A stretch of DNA of 64,000 bases from Cunninghamia lanceolata (Eukaryota > Streptophyta > Pinopsida > Cupressales > Cupressaceae): assembly GCA_027924645.1 (NCBI GenBank), contig BSBN01000187.1, positions 12,356,001-12,420,000 of the forward strand. Direction: 5' to 3'. The translations under genes and the position numbers were made by a program. Numbering within the stretch: the stretch's first letter is position 1; each line of letters begins with the position of its first letter. This document shows, piece by piece, positions 34,108 to 45,422 of the stretch. A model generated the notes under the pieces. The model saw nothing but the letters and a program-made list of their open reading frames with translations. It did not search any database and was not told the origin of the DNA.

Positions 34108-36667
34108 AAAGATCTACGAGTAGACAAGTTTGATGCCCTTGAAGAAGAACTGGAAGATGTAAAGAGCAGAAATGAAGACTTAAGAGCAGCTGAAACTGTT
34201 TGAAGATGTTAAAAAGAAATTTGCAGAATTGGAAGAAGGATTCAAGTTGTTTGGAAAGGTGGAAGAAAGGAGTAGAGATCTAAAAGAAAGTTTGGAAGAA
34301 TTGAAGAAAGAAAATAGTTTGTAGAAGAATGAAATATCAGATTTGAAAGAACAAGTTAATCCATTAGAGCAGTCACTTGTAGCATGTAGAAAAGAGAATG
34401 AAAATTTGAGATCTAATCCTGTATTGTGTGATTTTTCTTGTGATACTAATGACTTGTGTAATGTAACATAAGTTTCTTTAGGAAGTGATGATGAAGATGA
34501 CAGTGTGACTAAACCTAGAGTGGTTGGTGATGGTATTGGTTTTAAAATCATGAAAAGAATGGGATATGAAGGACAAGGATTGGGAAAGCAATAGCAAGGA
34601 ATTATAGAACCTGTTGAACTAGTAATCAGATCAAGAAGTGAAGGGATTGGTTATGACAGAGCTAAGGATGTTATGGAAAACTTTAATGAATCAAGTCAAA
34701 GCAGAAAAGGTATGTATTTTTACATTCTAATAGACATGGACATGAGAAGGAGTTGTGTTGGGATCTATACCCTTGTAAGTTATGTGGATTGAGGAACCAT
34801 TCTAAAAAGTTGTGTTGGAATAAGTTAAAGAGAAGAAAGCCTATGACAAGTTGTATACAGAAGAACTATGGGTGAATAGATGGACAGGAATGGAGACATG
34901 TTACTGGTATGTTCAAAGGAAGATATAGACTGAAGTATTCATGTGTTGGATTAGGATGCAGAGAAAGAAGATCTTATGTGGAGTAGAACAAGGACAGTAA
35001 TTCAAAATACAGAGGGAGAAGTGACAGGAGTCATGATTCTTATCATAGTGAAGGATACCAGAGGAGTGTAGAAGGATTTGCAAAAAGAAGAACCTATTTT
35101 TAAGTTTGGAGGAGAAAAGAATCAAGCAAGCAAAGTCATCAAGAACCTATAACCAAAAACATTGATAAAGGAGTAGTAAGCAAGTCAGAGATAGTTTGTA
35201 TAGAGGATGAAAAGCCTGTTGATATAGAAATGATTTGTATAGAAGAAGAAGAACCCTTGGAATCACTACAGAAGAACCAAAAGAGGATGATGCATAGATA
35301 GTTTATGCATAGGAAGAGGAACCTTTTGAGACATTAGATTTGATAGAGAAACTGGAAGAAGGTGAAGAATTAATCTTGAGAAGAATTATTTTTTAAACTA
35401 ATCATCAAAGAAAATTGTGCAAGAGAAAATTTGTGTGAGGCATATTAGAAAAAGAGAAGTTCATGTAGTAGAGAAAGAGGGAATGACAAGATATTCTACC
35501 AGAGGAGACATTTTGTGTACCAGATTGAAGTGATTAGGGTAAAGGAAATAAAGTGAAGTATAGAAGTAGTGTACGCAGAGTGGAAGCTATAAGATTTTGA
35601 TGAGTGCAGAGGAAATTGTGTTAAAAATTAGAGAGTAGACAATGTTACAGAGAAGTTAAGAAAGTGTATTGACTGAATCAGAAAGTAACTTGATTGTTCT
35701 AGAGGATACATGAATAAATTTATTAAAACAAACATTGATCTTGAGGCAACTTGCAGAGAAGACTTGCTCAGACTGCTGATCATTGAGGTAATACAAGGAT
35801 TGTAGGTAGACCTCTGAACGTAGACCATGAAAAGATGATGAACTTGAGGTAGTTTTGCAGGGTGGACTTGAACAGACCGCCAACCTTGAGGCAGTTGCAA
35901 GTACCTAAAAATAGATTGCCAAACCCTGAATCTAACTTAATACAGACCTAAGTGAAGGGACTCACTTCTCAAATAACCCCAAGAGTCTAATGCAAGACCA
36001 TCTAGAAGTCTAATCTAGAAGCATTCAGAAGAATTCAGAACCATTGAGACAGTTGATAGAAGCTTGAATATGTAGAGAAAGTAACCTTGGAGAATTCTAG
36101 ATTTTGAGTATGAAGGGTTGCGGATCTAGACTTAGCATCTAGACATAGGATATTACAACATATCAGAATTCAGATTGTTTGGTTTTGATTCTAGAAATTT
36201 ATTGTTGTTTGAAGATTGACTATTATGACAAAACAAAGCTGATTGTGTTTAGTGAAGTGGAATCAGCTTGCGGATCATTTTTGTGACTTGCGAAGTGAAA
36301 AGAATAATTGGTTGATGAATTTTAAGGACCTGACCAACCTTCAATAAGGTCCACGTGAAGTTTTATGCATTTCTAGAGTAGTACCATAGGTTTAGGCCTG
36401 ACCCATTTTGTGTACACATTACATAAGCTAGCTGTTGCAATTAGGCCAACTTGATGATGATACAAAGGCTTGTGGAGGATATAAATGAAGAATAATGATT
36501 TGTTACAAGGCAACAGGGGAGGAAGTGATCAATAGAATGAAGACATGAAGTGAGATTCGAAGTTGTTTTGATCTAGAGGAGTAGCAGAACATAGTAGAAG
36601 GTAGAGCAGGAAGAAGAATGAATTGCAGAGCAGAGAATTGAGTTGTAGAAGAAATAAATCATGATAT

Positions 36668-38206
36668 TGATGCAGAGGCATCCACACTATAACCTTCGCA
36701 TATAGCATGAATGTCTGCAGACCAACTTCATCATCATCATCTTCGCCATCATCATCATATTTCCCAAAACCAACAGCATCATCATATTTCAGACACTCGC
36801 AATTGTCCTCCTGCCGACTACTGTTCACCTCCTCCGCCTTCCTTCTAACATCATCATCATGATGTTCAATGGGCGCAAACATCCTCCGGTTGCACTGTTC
36901 ATCGGGCTCCGAACTCCATCGTCATCATCATGATCTCCGACACTACCTTCGTCGGCAGGATATCCAAATATCCGGTTGCTCAAATATCCTGATGACGAAC
37001 ACCTTCAGCAGCTTACCTTCGATGCTCCGCTAGCCGATGATACAAGCAACAGCATCATGATATAATTTATCCGGTTCTCTTCGAAACCTCCTGATGATGT
37101 TAACACAACTTCCTGCCACGGACTTCCGCCGATACCTTAACACTTAACGACGGCAGTATAAACTCGTATAAGGGGATATCTTAATATCCTGATGACGATG
37201 ACGTCATATCCTGATGACGATGACGTCACCCGATATCCTGATGACCTCTTCAACACTTAGACAAAAAACTCGAACTTCCTCTCCCGCATCTACTCGCGAT
37301 ACGCGGATGTTTGGCACTCCCGATATGATGATCCTGATGCCGATACACTCCACCTCGGCTCCTCCTGCTGATGATCACCCCGACGAACTCGCACTTCATG
37401 CGCTCAACTGCATCATGTTCATCTTCACTTATCCGGATGACGATGCCTAACCCGACTGCAGGATATTTGCAGAAATATCCTGATGATGTCGTCTTAGCAA
37501 ACTTCTTCACTTAGCGAAATTTCACTTCGCCGATCCTCCTGGGATGACCCGATCCAGTCTCAGGGTGATCTTCCAACTCAATCAGCTCGACCTAGCACAT
37601 GAGGATGCTAGGCTTCTCAACATCTGTCGACCGCGATCCTACACACCTGCATGCAAACAAACAAACTACCTACTAACCTACTATACATTACCATTCCACC
37701 GATCAGACGGATCAACCGGTGGAATGGATCAGTACATCCATGAAGCCACCCAAACCAGCAATCGATAACACAAAGGGGATCAGACAGGAAACGAAACAGG
37801 ACCTTTATTGATTCAAAGATGCAATACAATATGATGTTCCTCACACAGAACACTCAACCTCCTCTACGCAATACAATACTAGACTGCCGATCGATGATAT
37901 CTGTCTCTATGTCCACTATCAACCGATCTCATGCTTATAAAGACTTTCCTACGAGTACTACTGACCCGACTCCAAGCGGCTGGGAATTCTCCAGGCGGCT
38001 GGGAGATCCCACCGAACATACATCATGACAACTGTTATAACTAACTACCTAAAAATAGCAAAAGCCTGGTCAGCATGATCTTATCATGATCAGCATGACC
38101 TTATTACATGCATTTGGTCTTAACAGACCTTCTTGGAAACACAAACTGGACCTAAACTACTAACTGCCTTAGCAAGACCAGCTGTCAGGTAGGTGCTCCT
38201 GCACCA
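36668..38206 (-). repeat. 3' LTR of element F
   Basis: TGATGCAGAGGCATCC at the left end and GGTGCTCCTGCACCA at the right end, each a short hairpin. Many ATATCCTGATGA copies occur inside. Confidence 0.96.
37185..37228. repeat. 22-bp tandem repeat with TGACGTCA sites
   Basis: Two perfect adjacent units that each end in TGACGTCA (37199-37206 and 37221-37228), the palindromic core bound by plant bZIP factors. A third partial ATATCCTGATGA follows. The same pair is at 40972-41015 in the other LTR. Confidence 0.85.
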
Positions 38207-40335
38207 TACTCCCCAAAAGAAAAGAACTCATGTCCCATGAGTTTAGTATGTGGAAGTCCTCCACCTTGACATTTTGCTTTGTCAATAGTCTGACCTGCTC
38301 CAGCTTTATCTGCTGCTGTCTCTTGGTTTCTCCAAGACTTCTGCACTGTAACTTGCTTTCTGGCAAGTAAATCTGCATGCCTGTTGATGTAGGCCTTTCT
38401 CAGGTTATCTCTGTGTTTGTCAGATTGTCTGACCAGACCCTCTGTCTGAACTACCTCTTGAACTGCTGAAATGTTCAACTCTATCTTCCTGTCAACCTTG
38501 ATAGGACAAGCAATAGTCCCAACTATGACAACATCCTTGTCATTCTCCTGAACTGGTTGCTGTTGGCACCCCTGTTTCTGAACCTGCTGCTGACCTCTGT
38601 CAGTCACAACTGAAACTTGCTTCAGCTTGTTGTCTGTAACAACTCCTTTCCCTGCAGTATCCTGAACTGCCTCCATGCCTGCTCCTCTAGGCATCTGCAC
38701 ATACTCCTTCTTTCCCATTAAAATGATTTGAGCTGCCTTCTGTACTGCAGCTTTTGCCTGCAATGGCATCAACTTAATAATCTTCCCATCCTTCTTGATG
38801 GTGTAGATATTAGCATACCCATCATACAGTACCCTTCTGTCAAATTGCCATGGTCTACCCAACAGTAGGTGACAACATTCCATAGGCAAAATATCACACA
38901 AAATCCTATCCTGATATGGTCCAATCTAAAAATCCACATATGCCTGTTCAGAGACAAAAAGTGATTGACTATCACTCACCCAAGATGCCTTGTAAGGGTG
39001 TGGATGTGGAATCCTTTCCAGCTTCAGTTTATCCACCATCTCCTGGGATACCATGTTGTCTGTTGAACCAGTATCAATGACAACCTTACATACCTTACCT
39101 TTGCTCTTACATGTGGTCTTGAAAAGAGCTCTTCTTTGCATCATATCCTTTGATGCCTGTAAACTAATTCTCCTTAGCATCAATGATTCTCCACTCTCTG
39201 GATATCCATAATTCTCAGGACCTTTGTTTGAACTCTGTGCACTTTCTTCTTCTTTCTCTTCTTGTACCAGTTGTACTCTCTTGTCACTAGTTCTATCATT
39301 TCTGGATGATGAACCTTTGTTTTCTGGACATTTGAAAGATGGATGACCAAACTCTCCACAGGTGTAACATTTTCCTGAAAATGTAGTAGAACCTCTACCA
39401 CCTCCAAATCTTCCTCTATTACCTTTCCATCCACCTCTGAAATCAGACTGTCCCTGTCCTTTACCAGTGTCTTCTTGACCCTCATTGGTTGGCTTTTGTG
39501 CAGGGGCTGCTCCTTTTCCCCTATTGTTTCCTCTTCCTCTCATGGACTTATCATGTCCTCTATTCATCTTTTCCTCAATCCTGATTGCCATTTGATAACA
39601 ATCCTCCACATTCTTAGGGTTAGCTAAAACTAACTCATCCTGTATGTTAAACCTCAGACCAGCCAAGTACCTAGCCACCTTTTCTACCTCATTCTCATGA
39701 TGACCAGATCTCATACTCAACAGATAAAATTCCTCAGTATATGCTTTCACATCCCTGTCTTTCTGCTTTAAAAATTGCAACTTCTTAAACATCTGGATTT
39801 CATAATCCCTTGGCAAGAATTTACCTTTGATCCTTGCTACCATCTTATCCCATGAAGTGATCTTTGACTTCCCTTGTTTCCTTCTCTCGGATTGTACATA
39901 ATCCCACCATACCAAAGCATGACCTCCTAACTTGGTCTTTGCAATCTTTACCTTCTGATCTTCAGCAACATCTTCACATTCAAAGTGATTATCCAGTGCA
40001 GCAATCCAATCTAACAACTCATCTTCATTCAAGCTTCCAGTATACTTGGTAACATCAACCTTTACCTTAGGTTTTTCACTCTGCACTGCCTTTAACAGTT
40101 TTGCCAATCTCTGGTCTTCAGCATCCAGATCTTCAGCTACCTCTTCATACTCTTCAACAATATCTGCATCTTCTTCAGACTCACTATCTTCCACTTCCCT
40201 CTTTTTGTTCTTTTCCAGGGCTGTCAGCCTGGCTTGAAGTGCTTCAGCAAGCTCCTTCATCTTCCTCATCTCTCTAGCATGTTTCTCCTTCATCTCCTGC
40301 AGTTCCCTTGCAGTACCACTACCCTTAGGAGGCAT
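38185..40335 (-). CDS. Gag-protease polyprotein of element F
   Basis: The start MPPKG at 40335 is shared with the chromodomain gypsy. Residues 1-100 are charged and coil-like. A gag domain follows (LLDWIAALDNHFE, HALVWWDYVQ, DVKAYTEEFY, RYLAGLRFNIQDE), then a Gly/Arg-rich part and an intact zinc knuckle CYTCGEFGHPSFKC. The protease core is KVCKVVIDTGSTDNMVSQE with the D-T-G triad intact. One TAG at about 38926, where Gln is expected, is the only interruption. The same frame continues as 239 codons (38901-38185): the LLLGRPWQFDRR segment, then a Gln/Lys-rich tail that reads through the polypurine tract into the LTR. RT and integrase are absent. The gag alone (469 residues) could still be made. 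Confidence 0.9.
38207..38224 (-). promoter_or_regulatory. Polypurine tract of element F
   Basis: Minus strand CTTTTCTTTTGGGGAGTA, directly before the 3' LTR. Confidence 0.8.
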
Positions 40336-40439
40336 TTTGTCAACCTCTCAATCAACACACAACACACAATTCAACTCTACCTCTACCTCTGCCCTTTCGG
40401 TGACAGAATCAACACACAACAGCCCAGACCTTTTGCTGA

Positions 40440-40451
40440 GCTCTGATACCA
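40440..40451 (-). promoter_or_regulatory. Primer binding site of element F
   Basis: Minus strand TGGTATCAGAGC, three bases inside the 5' LTR. Confidence 0.92.
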
Positions 40452-40454
40452 CTA

Positions 40455-41993
40455 TGATGCAGAGGCATCCACACTATAACCTTCGCATATAGCATGAATG
40501 TCTGCAGACCAACTTCATCATCATCATCTTCGCCATCATCATCATATTTCCCAAAACCAACAGCATCATCATATTTCGGACACTCGCAATTGTCCTCCTG
40601 CCGACTACTGTTCACCTCCTCTGCCTTCCTTCTAACATTATCATCATGATGTTCAACGGGCGCAAACATCCTCCGGTTGCACTGTTCATCAGGCTCTGAA
40701 CTCCATCGTCATCATCATGATCTCCGACACTACCTTCGTCAGCAGGATATCCAAATATCCGGTTGTTCAAATATCCTGATGACGAACACCTTCAGCAGCT
40801 TACCTTCGATGCTCCGCTAGCCGACGATACAAGCAACAGCATCATGATATAATTTATCCGGTTCTCTTCGAAACCTCCTGATGATGTTAACACAACTTCC
40901 TGCCACGGACTTCCGCCGATACCTTAACACTTAACGACGGCAGTATAAACTCGTATAAGGGGATATCTTAATATCCTGATGACGATGACGTCATATCCTG
41001 ATGACGATGACGTCACCCGATATCCTGATGACCTCTTCAACACTTAGACAAAAAACTCGAACTTCCTCTCCCGCATCTACTCGCGATACGCGGATGTTTG
41101 GCACTCCCGATATGATGATCCTGATGCCGATACACTCCACCTCGGCTCCTCCTGCTGATGATCACCCCGACGAACTCGCACTTCATGCGCTCAACTGCAT
41201 CATGTTCATCTTCACTTATCCGGATGACGATGCCTAACCCGACTGCAGGATATTTGCAGAAATATCCTGATGATGTCGTCTTAGTGAACTTCTTCACTTA
41301 GCGAAATTTCACTTCGCCGATCCTCCTGGGATGACCCGATCCAGTCTCAGGGTGATCTTCCAACTCAATCAGCTCGACCTAGCACATGAGGATGCTAGGC
41401 TTCTCAACATCTGTCAACCGCGATCCTGCACACCTGCATGCAAACAAACAAACTACCTACTAACCTACTATACATTACCATTCCACCGATCAGACGGATC
41501 AACTGGTGGAATGGATCAGTACATCCATGAAGCCACCCAAACCAGCAATCGATAACACAAAGGGGATCAGACAGGAAACGAAACAGGACCTTTATTGATT
41601 CAAAGATGCAATACAATATGATGTTCCTCACACAGAACACTCAACCTCCTCTGCGCAATACAATACTAGACTGCCGATCGATGATATCTGTCTCTATGTC
41701 CAATATCAACCGATCTCATGCTTATAAAGACTTTCCTATGAGTACTACTGACCCGACTCCAAGCGGCTGGGAATTCTCCAGGCGGTTGGGAGATCCCACC
41801 GAACATACATCATGATAGCTGTTATAACTAACTACCTAAAAATAGCAAAAGCCTGGTCAGCATGATCTTATCATGATCAGCATGACCTTATTACATGCAT
41901 TTGGTCTTAACAGACCTTCTTGGAAACACAAACTGGACCTAAACTACTAACTGCCTTAGCAAGACCAGCTGTCAGGTAGGTGCTCCTGCACCA
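40455..41993 (-). repeat. 5' LTR of element F
   Basis: Same length as the 3' LTR with no indels. Includes the tandem TGACGTCA units (40972-41015). Confidence 0.96.
41721..41729 (-). promoter_or_regulatory. TATA-like box of element F
   Basis: CTTTATAAG on the minus strand in the 5' LTR, well placed to start a leftward transcript through gag. The copy in the other LTR is 37934-37942. Inferred from sequence only. Confidence 0.5.
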
Positions 41994-42296
41994 GATATAA
42001 TATTGTTGTATGAATGTTTTGTAATCCCTGGGTTGTGGCCTATCATCTATAAAGCCCTTGAGGCATGTGTAATTCGATTTGAAGTATAATATATGAAGAA
42101 TGACCTTTGAAGGCTGGGTTTTTCCCTGTTAGGGTTTTCCTAGGATAAATCTAATGTTATGTGTTCATGAATCTATTTTTAAATTTTTGTTGCTAAACTA
42201 TAAGCTTCTGTTGCATATCTATATAACCATGGAGTTAATTGTTTAAGGCTATAAGGTTGGACAGTCCCTCACTAGACCCTCCTACCTTGACTACAT

Positions 42297-45200
42297 TATT
42301 ATATGCTGAGGGTTTTGAATGGGGATATGGACAAGAGAATAAGTGAAGAGGCAAGACAAGCCATAGGTCTATTCAGTACCTTGTTTATACAATTTCCCAC
42401 TTTTACTTATATCAGGACTGAGGGCTTTGAGGAAAAGCCATTTAAATTGCCCAGATATCCTATAGATCACTTGATTGTACTAGAGCTTTCCAGGAAAATT
42501 CTTATCATATACAGAATGTATAAGAGGAAATTCAATAGAGGAAACATCAATTTCCCTTTTGTAATTGGTGATTATTCTCGTTACAATGAAGATGTGGCTA
42601 AGGAGTTAGAAAGAGAATTGAGATACTGTGCATTTGAGGAATTTGATTTAAAAAGGAAATTTGATCCTTTCCACAAAATAGAGAATTTCCATGATAAAAA
42701 GTACAAACACCAAATTCACATTGAAGATTTTTGGGCGGATTGTGAAAATAAGCAGGAGGTAAGGAGAAGAGCTCATCAAAAATTAACCATTGAACAAATG
42801 AAGACAATGGGGGAGATCAATGTGCCTCAAGAAATTACTAAATATGACAAATTGTTACATCGAAGTTATGAAGTCAAAGGGGTAGCATTATTGCCCATTG
42901 ATGAGCCCAATTGGGAAGAACCTGCAGAAGCATCTTTATATGTAATATCTACACCAATTCTTCTGTTTTCTAAAAAATGGTTAGCTGATAGAATAGAAGA
43001 GCTTAAAGTTAAGTGTGGTATTGCCACTTATTAGAAGAAAGGCGAGAAAAGAGAAATAGAAAATAAAGATGAAATTATGTGCTTTTACGAAAAGAGGAGA
43101 AGATTCATGAAGACCATAGTACTAAATAAAAATGAAAATGCAACATTGTTAGACCCTTATGCTCTAGGAATTATAGTTGCTAATCCTTTAGGTGCATTTA
43201 TGGAAGAAGGAACCTCAAATTAGGAAGTTCATATAGAAAAAGCATAGGCACCTAAGGTAACTATTGAGCTCATGCAAAAGAAAGACAAACCATCAGGGCA
43301 TCCTGCAGTACAAGCTGTGGTTATGGATGCACCGATAAAGAAAATACAAATGAACACTATAGTAGCAGATACTATATCAGCTTGAGCAAGGCAAAGACAA
43401 GTATCTAAGGACTTCACACTAGAAGAAAGAAGAGAAGGTCACATAAAAGTCAAGCAGGAATTGATTGAGGAAATGTTGCAAGAGTCAAGAGGCTGAGGAA
43501 CTATAAAGCTAGCTGAATATGTGAATGTTGATGAAGAGAGTAGTAGTGAAGAAGAGTCACAAGTTGGAGATTATATAGAGGTAGAAGATGAGGAAGAAGA
43601 TCAAACATCTGCCTCAATTGTAGAGGAGTAAACATCAAAGATTGCTCCTAATGTGGAACAACAAGATACTCAGATGGATAGGGCATAGAGCCCAATAAAT
43701 ATAGATGAAAATGTGCAAGAGAATATGGAAGCAGTGGATCCATATGGTGTATTAGTATCACCTGAAATTATAAAGGAAGTCCAGGATGTTGCACAACAAG
43801 TTGAGGAAGAAGAACAGAAAGCAAAGAAAAAAGGAGGAGAAAAGATTAAAGAGAAAACAAGTGCATCTGTTGGTAAATTAGTATCATTAGAAGAGAATGT
43901 GGAACAAAACAAGTACAAGTTCCTATGAAAATAGAGGAGGCAGTGCCTATAGGGAATATATATACAAATGTTCCAAATATTTCTGATACTAATCTGGAAC
44001 AAAGTGAACAATAGAAGAACTCAGAAGAAGGAAATGAAGAGCAAAATATTCACGAGAATATAGAGGAGGATAAAGCAGAAAAGGAAGAAGATGAAGAGGA
44101 ACCGCAGAATCACAGCAATGCCTCTCCTTTAGCATTACAACAGAATTAGCCACTGGATCAAAATCAAATGCAACAACAATAGTAACATGGGATAGTAGAA
44201 ATAGAGAAACCTGAGGAGGAAGTAATCAATGAAGAAAAGAAGGTAGAAACAAGTACGGAACCACCAGCTTGGTTAGGAAATGAAGTAAGAAGGGAAAATA
44301 TAGAGATACAATCAATGCCCATTGATATCAAAATCTTGCTGGGAGGACACCCATAGAGAGAAAAGATGAAAGCAAGAATAATGTCTGCTATAAAGTGAAG
44401 CCCACCAAGATCAAGAATTTTAGAGCTCGCTATCTCGCAAAAAGACAAAGCCAAGGGACAAATGACCCTTGAGGTTTATCAAGTATTGAACATTGATCTA
44501 GGGAATGTGACAAGAGAACAACATCTAGCTGAGTGGGAGGAGATGAACAAAATGACTACGGATGTAATGAAGAAAGATAAAGATAAGTTTGAGTACCTAA
44601 AAAGGCATATTGTACAATTACAACAGTTTATACAAGGGATATTTGACCCTAATGGAGGCATTCCTTATGTACCTAAAAATTTAGCCATTTTATCTAAAGA
44701 TCAAATTATTGAATTTGAAAACAAAAATGTTGAAGCTAATGTTTTTGAGGAATGGTTCAAAATGTTTATACAAAAGGGAGAAGATGCAATAAGACAAGTG
44801 ATTGCTAACTAGGATCTAGCTCTTACAGAAAAGAATGATTGTAATACTATGGTACAACAGTGTCAACACAGAATAGAGGAATGCAAAAAAGAATTGAATC
44901 ATGTTGAAGATATGAAGGAAAGAGCTAAAGAACTGATGAATGAGGGAATAATAACTTCCCAAGTGTCAAGTCATATACCACAAATCATACTAGAGTTACA
45001 ATTTGAAAGTAAAATCTTGGAGGGTTGTATTAGGAATACCCTGGAACTGGAAAGAGGTACTGAAGAGGTGATTAGAAAACACTGAAAAATCATACAAAAG
45101 TTTATTGGATATGAATGCCTAGAAGCACTAGTTTATAATGCAGATATGGTAGTGAAAGAATTCAGGATTATGCATTTACCCTTTGGAAAATCCTAATGCA

Positions 45201-45422
45201 TATTTGAGTGCTGAAATGATTGATTCAATCATGGAATCAAATGCACAGATAAGAAAATATCAGAAGAATGAAGAGGAGGTAGAAGAATAAGTGAAAACAT
45301 TAAAAGGGAAAGTTGAATTGTAGAAATACACATGGATAGTAAGTCAAAGAAATAATCATAATGTTGTGTCAACATTAATTTCCAAGTACATAGGGTACTT
45401 GAAGAAAATTGGAGAGGAGTGA
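42297..45422 (+). pseudogene. LTR-encoded protein of C, central and C-terminal part
   Basis: Continuation of the frame cut at 27683, resuming in phase. The first 245 codons are open: ARQAIGLFSTLFIQFPTF, YIRTEGFEEKPFKLPRYP, HIEDFWADCENKQEV, LTIEQMKTMGEINVP. The blocks FIQFPTFTYIRTEGF and EDFWADCE match the minus-strand homologue in G (FIQFATFSYIRVEGF, EDFWADCE). After 43034 comes a long acidic, low-complexity region with repeated Glu runs. A final helical, probably coiled-coil part (about 44460-45422) follows. Stops and frameshifts are scattered. Family unknown. Confidence 0.72.

Larger units (their letters stand above)
28815..35313 (+). pseudogene. Coiled-coil, G-patch, CCHC protein gene of D
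   Basis: Exonic parts 28815-28939 and 34113-35313, split by element E; removing E keeps the frame. The N-terminal half is Glu/Lys/Leu-rich heptad-like sequence (from MGKIGKRMKKENETL to LEEELEDVKSRNEDLRAA and on), probably a coiled coil. Next comes a G-patch: GIGFKIMKRMGYEGQGLGKQ near 34530-34590, then GIIEPVEL and EGIGYD. A zinc knuckle CKLCGLRNHSKKLC (CX2CX4HX4C) lies at 34767-34808. The tail is acidic and low-complexity. At least two frameshifts and several stops (including a TAG inside the G-patch) make this copy dead. G-patch proteins bind RNA or activate helicases, and some retroviruses carry one. The function here is unknown. Confidence 0.75.
36668..41993 (-). mobile_element. Gag-protease-only gypsy element F (TR-GAG type)
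   Basis: Two LTRs of exactly 1,539 bp (36668-38206 and 40455-41993), a perfect 5-bp duplication GATAT (36663-36667 and 41994-41998), an initiator-Met-type primer site and a polypurine tract. The 2,248-bp interior encodes gag and protease with one stop codon and no RT, RNase H or integrase. I counted about 20 LTR differences by eye (near 1.3%), nearly all transitions, so this is the youngest insertion here. Gag start, protease region, primer site and LTR terminus all resemble the chromodomain gypsy at 7426-14702. Confidence 0.95.
27684..42295 (+). mobile_element. Non-autonomous LTR element D with G-patch gene
   Basis: 5' LTR 27684-28631 and 3' LTR 35991-42295 (the latter split by F), an initiator-Met-type primer site at 28637-28648, and a single decayed gene with coiled-coil, G-patch and CCHC motifs. 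No protease, RT or integrase is visible, so the element would need another element's enzymes. The target is the reading frame in the LTR of C. The flanks read TTAAT (27680) and TTATT (42296), a 5-bp duplication with one mismatch, and the host frame keeps phase across the insertion. Confidence 0.82.
35991..42295 (+). repeat. 3' LTR of element D, split by F
   Basis: Parts 35991-36667 and 41999-42295 match the 5' LTR of D. It ends CTTGACTACA. The inserted F and one GATAT copy account for the rest. Confidence 0.85.

Noticed and set aside
37214..38028. Several plus and minus frames inside the F LTR, duplicated at 41001-41815
   Set aside because: They occur in both LTRs only because the LTR is repeated. 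They have no domain and overlap each other on opposite strands.
39864..40446. Plus-strand frames opposite the gag of F
   Set aside because: They are shadows of the gag gene, which has clear gag, zinc-knuckle and protease motifs on the minus strand.
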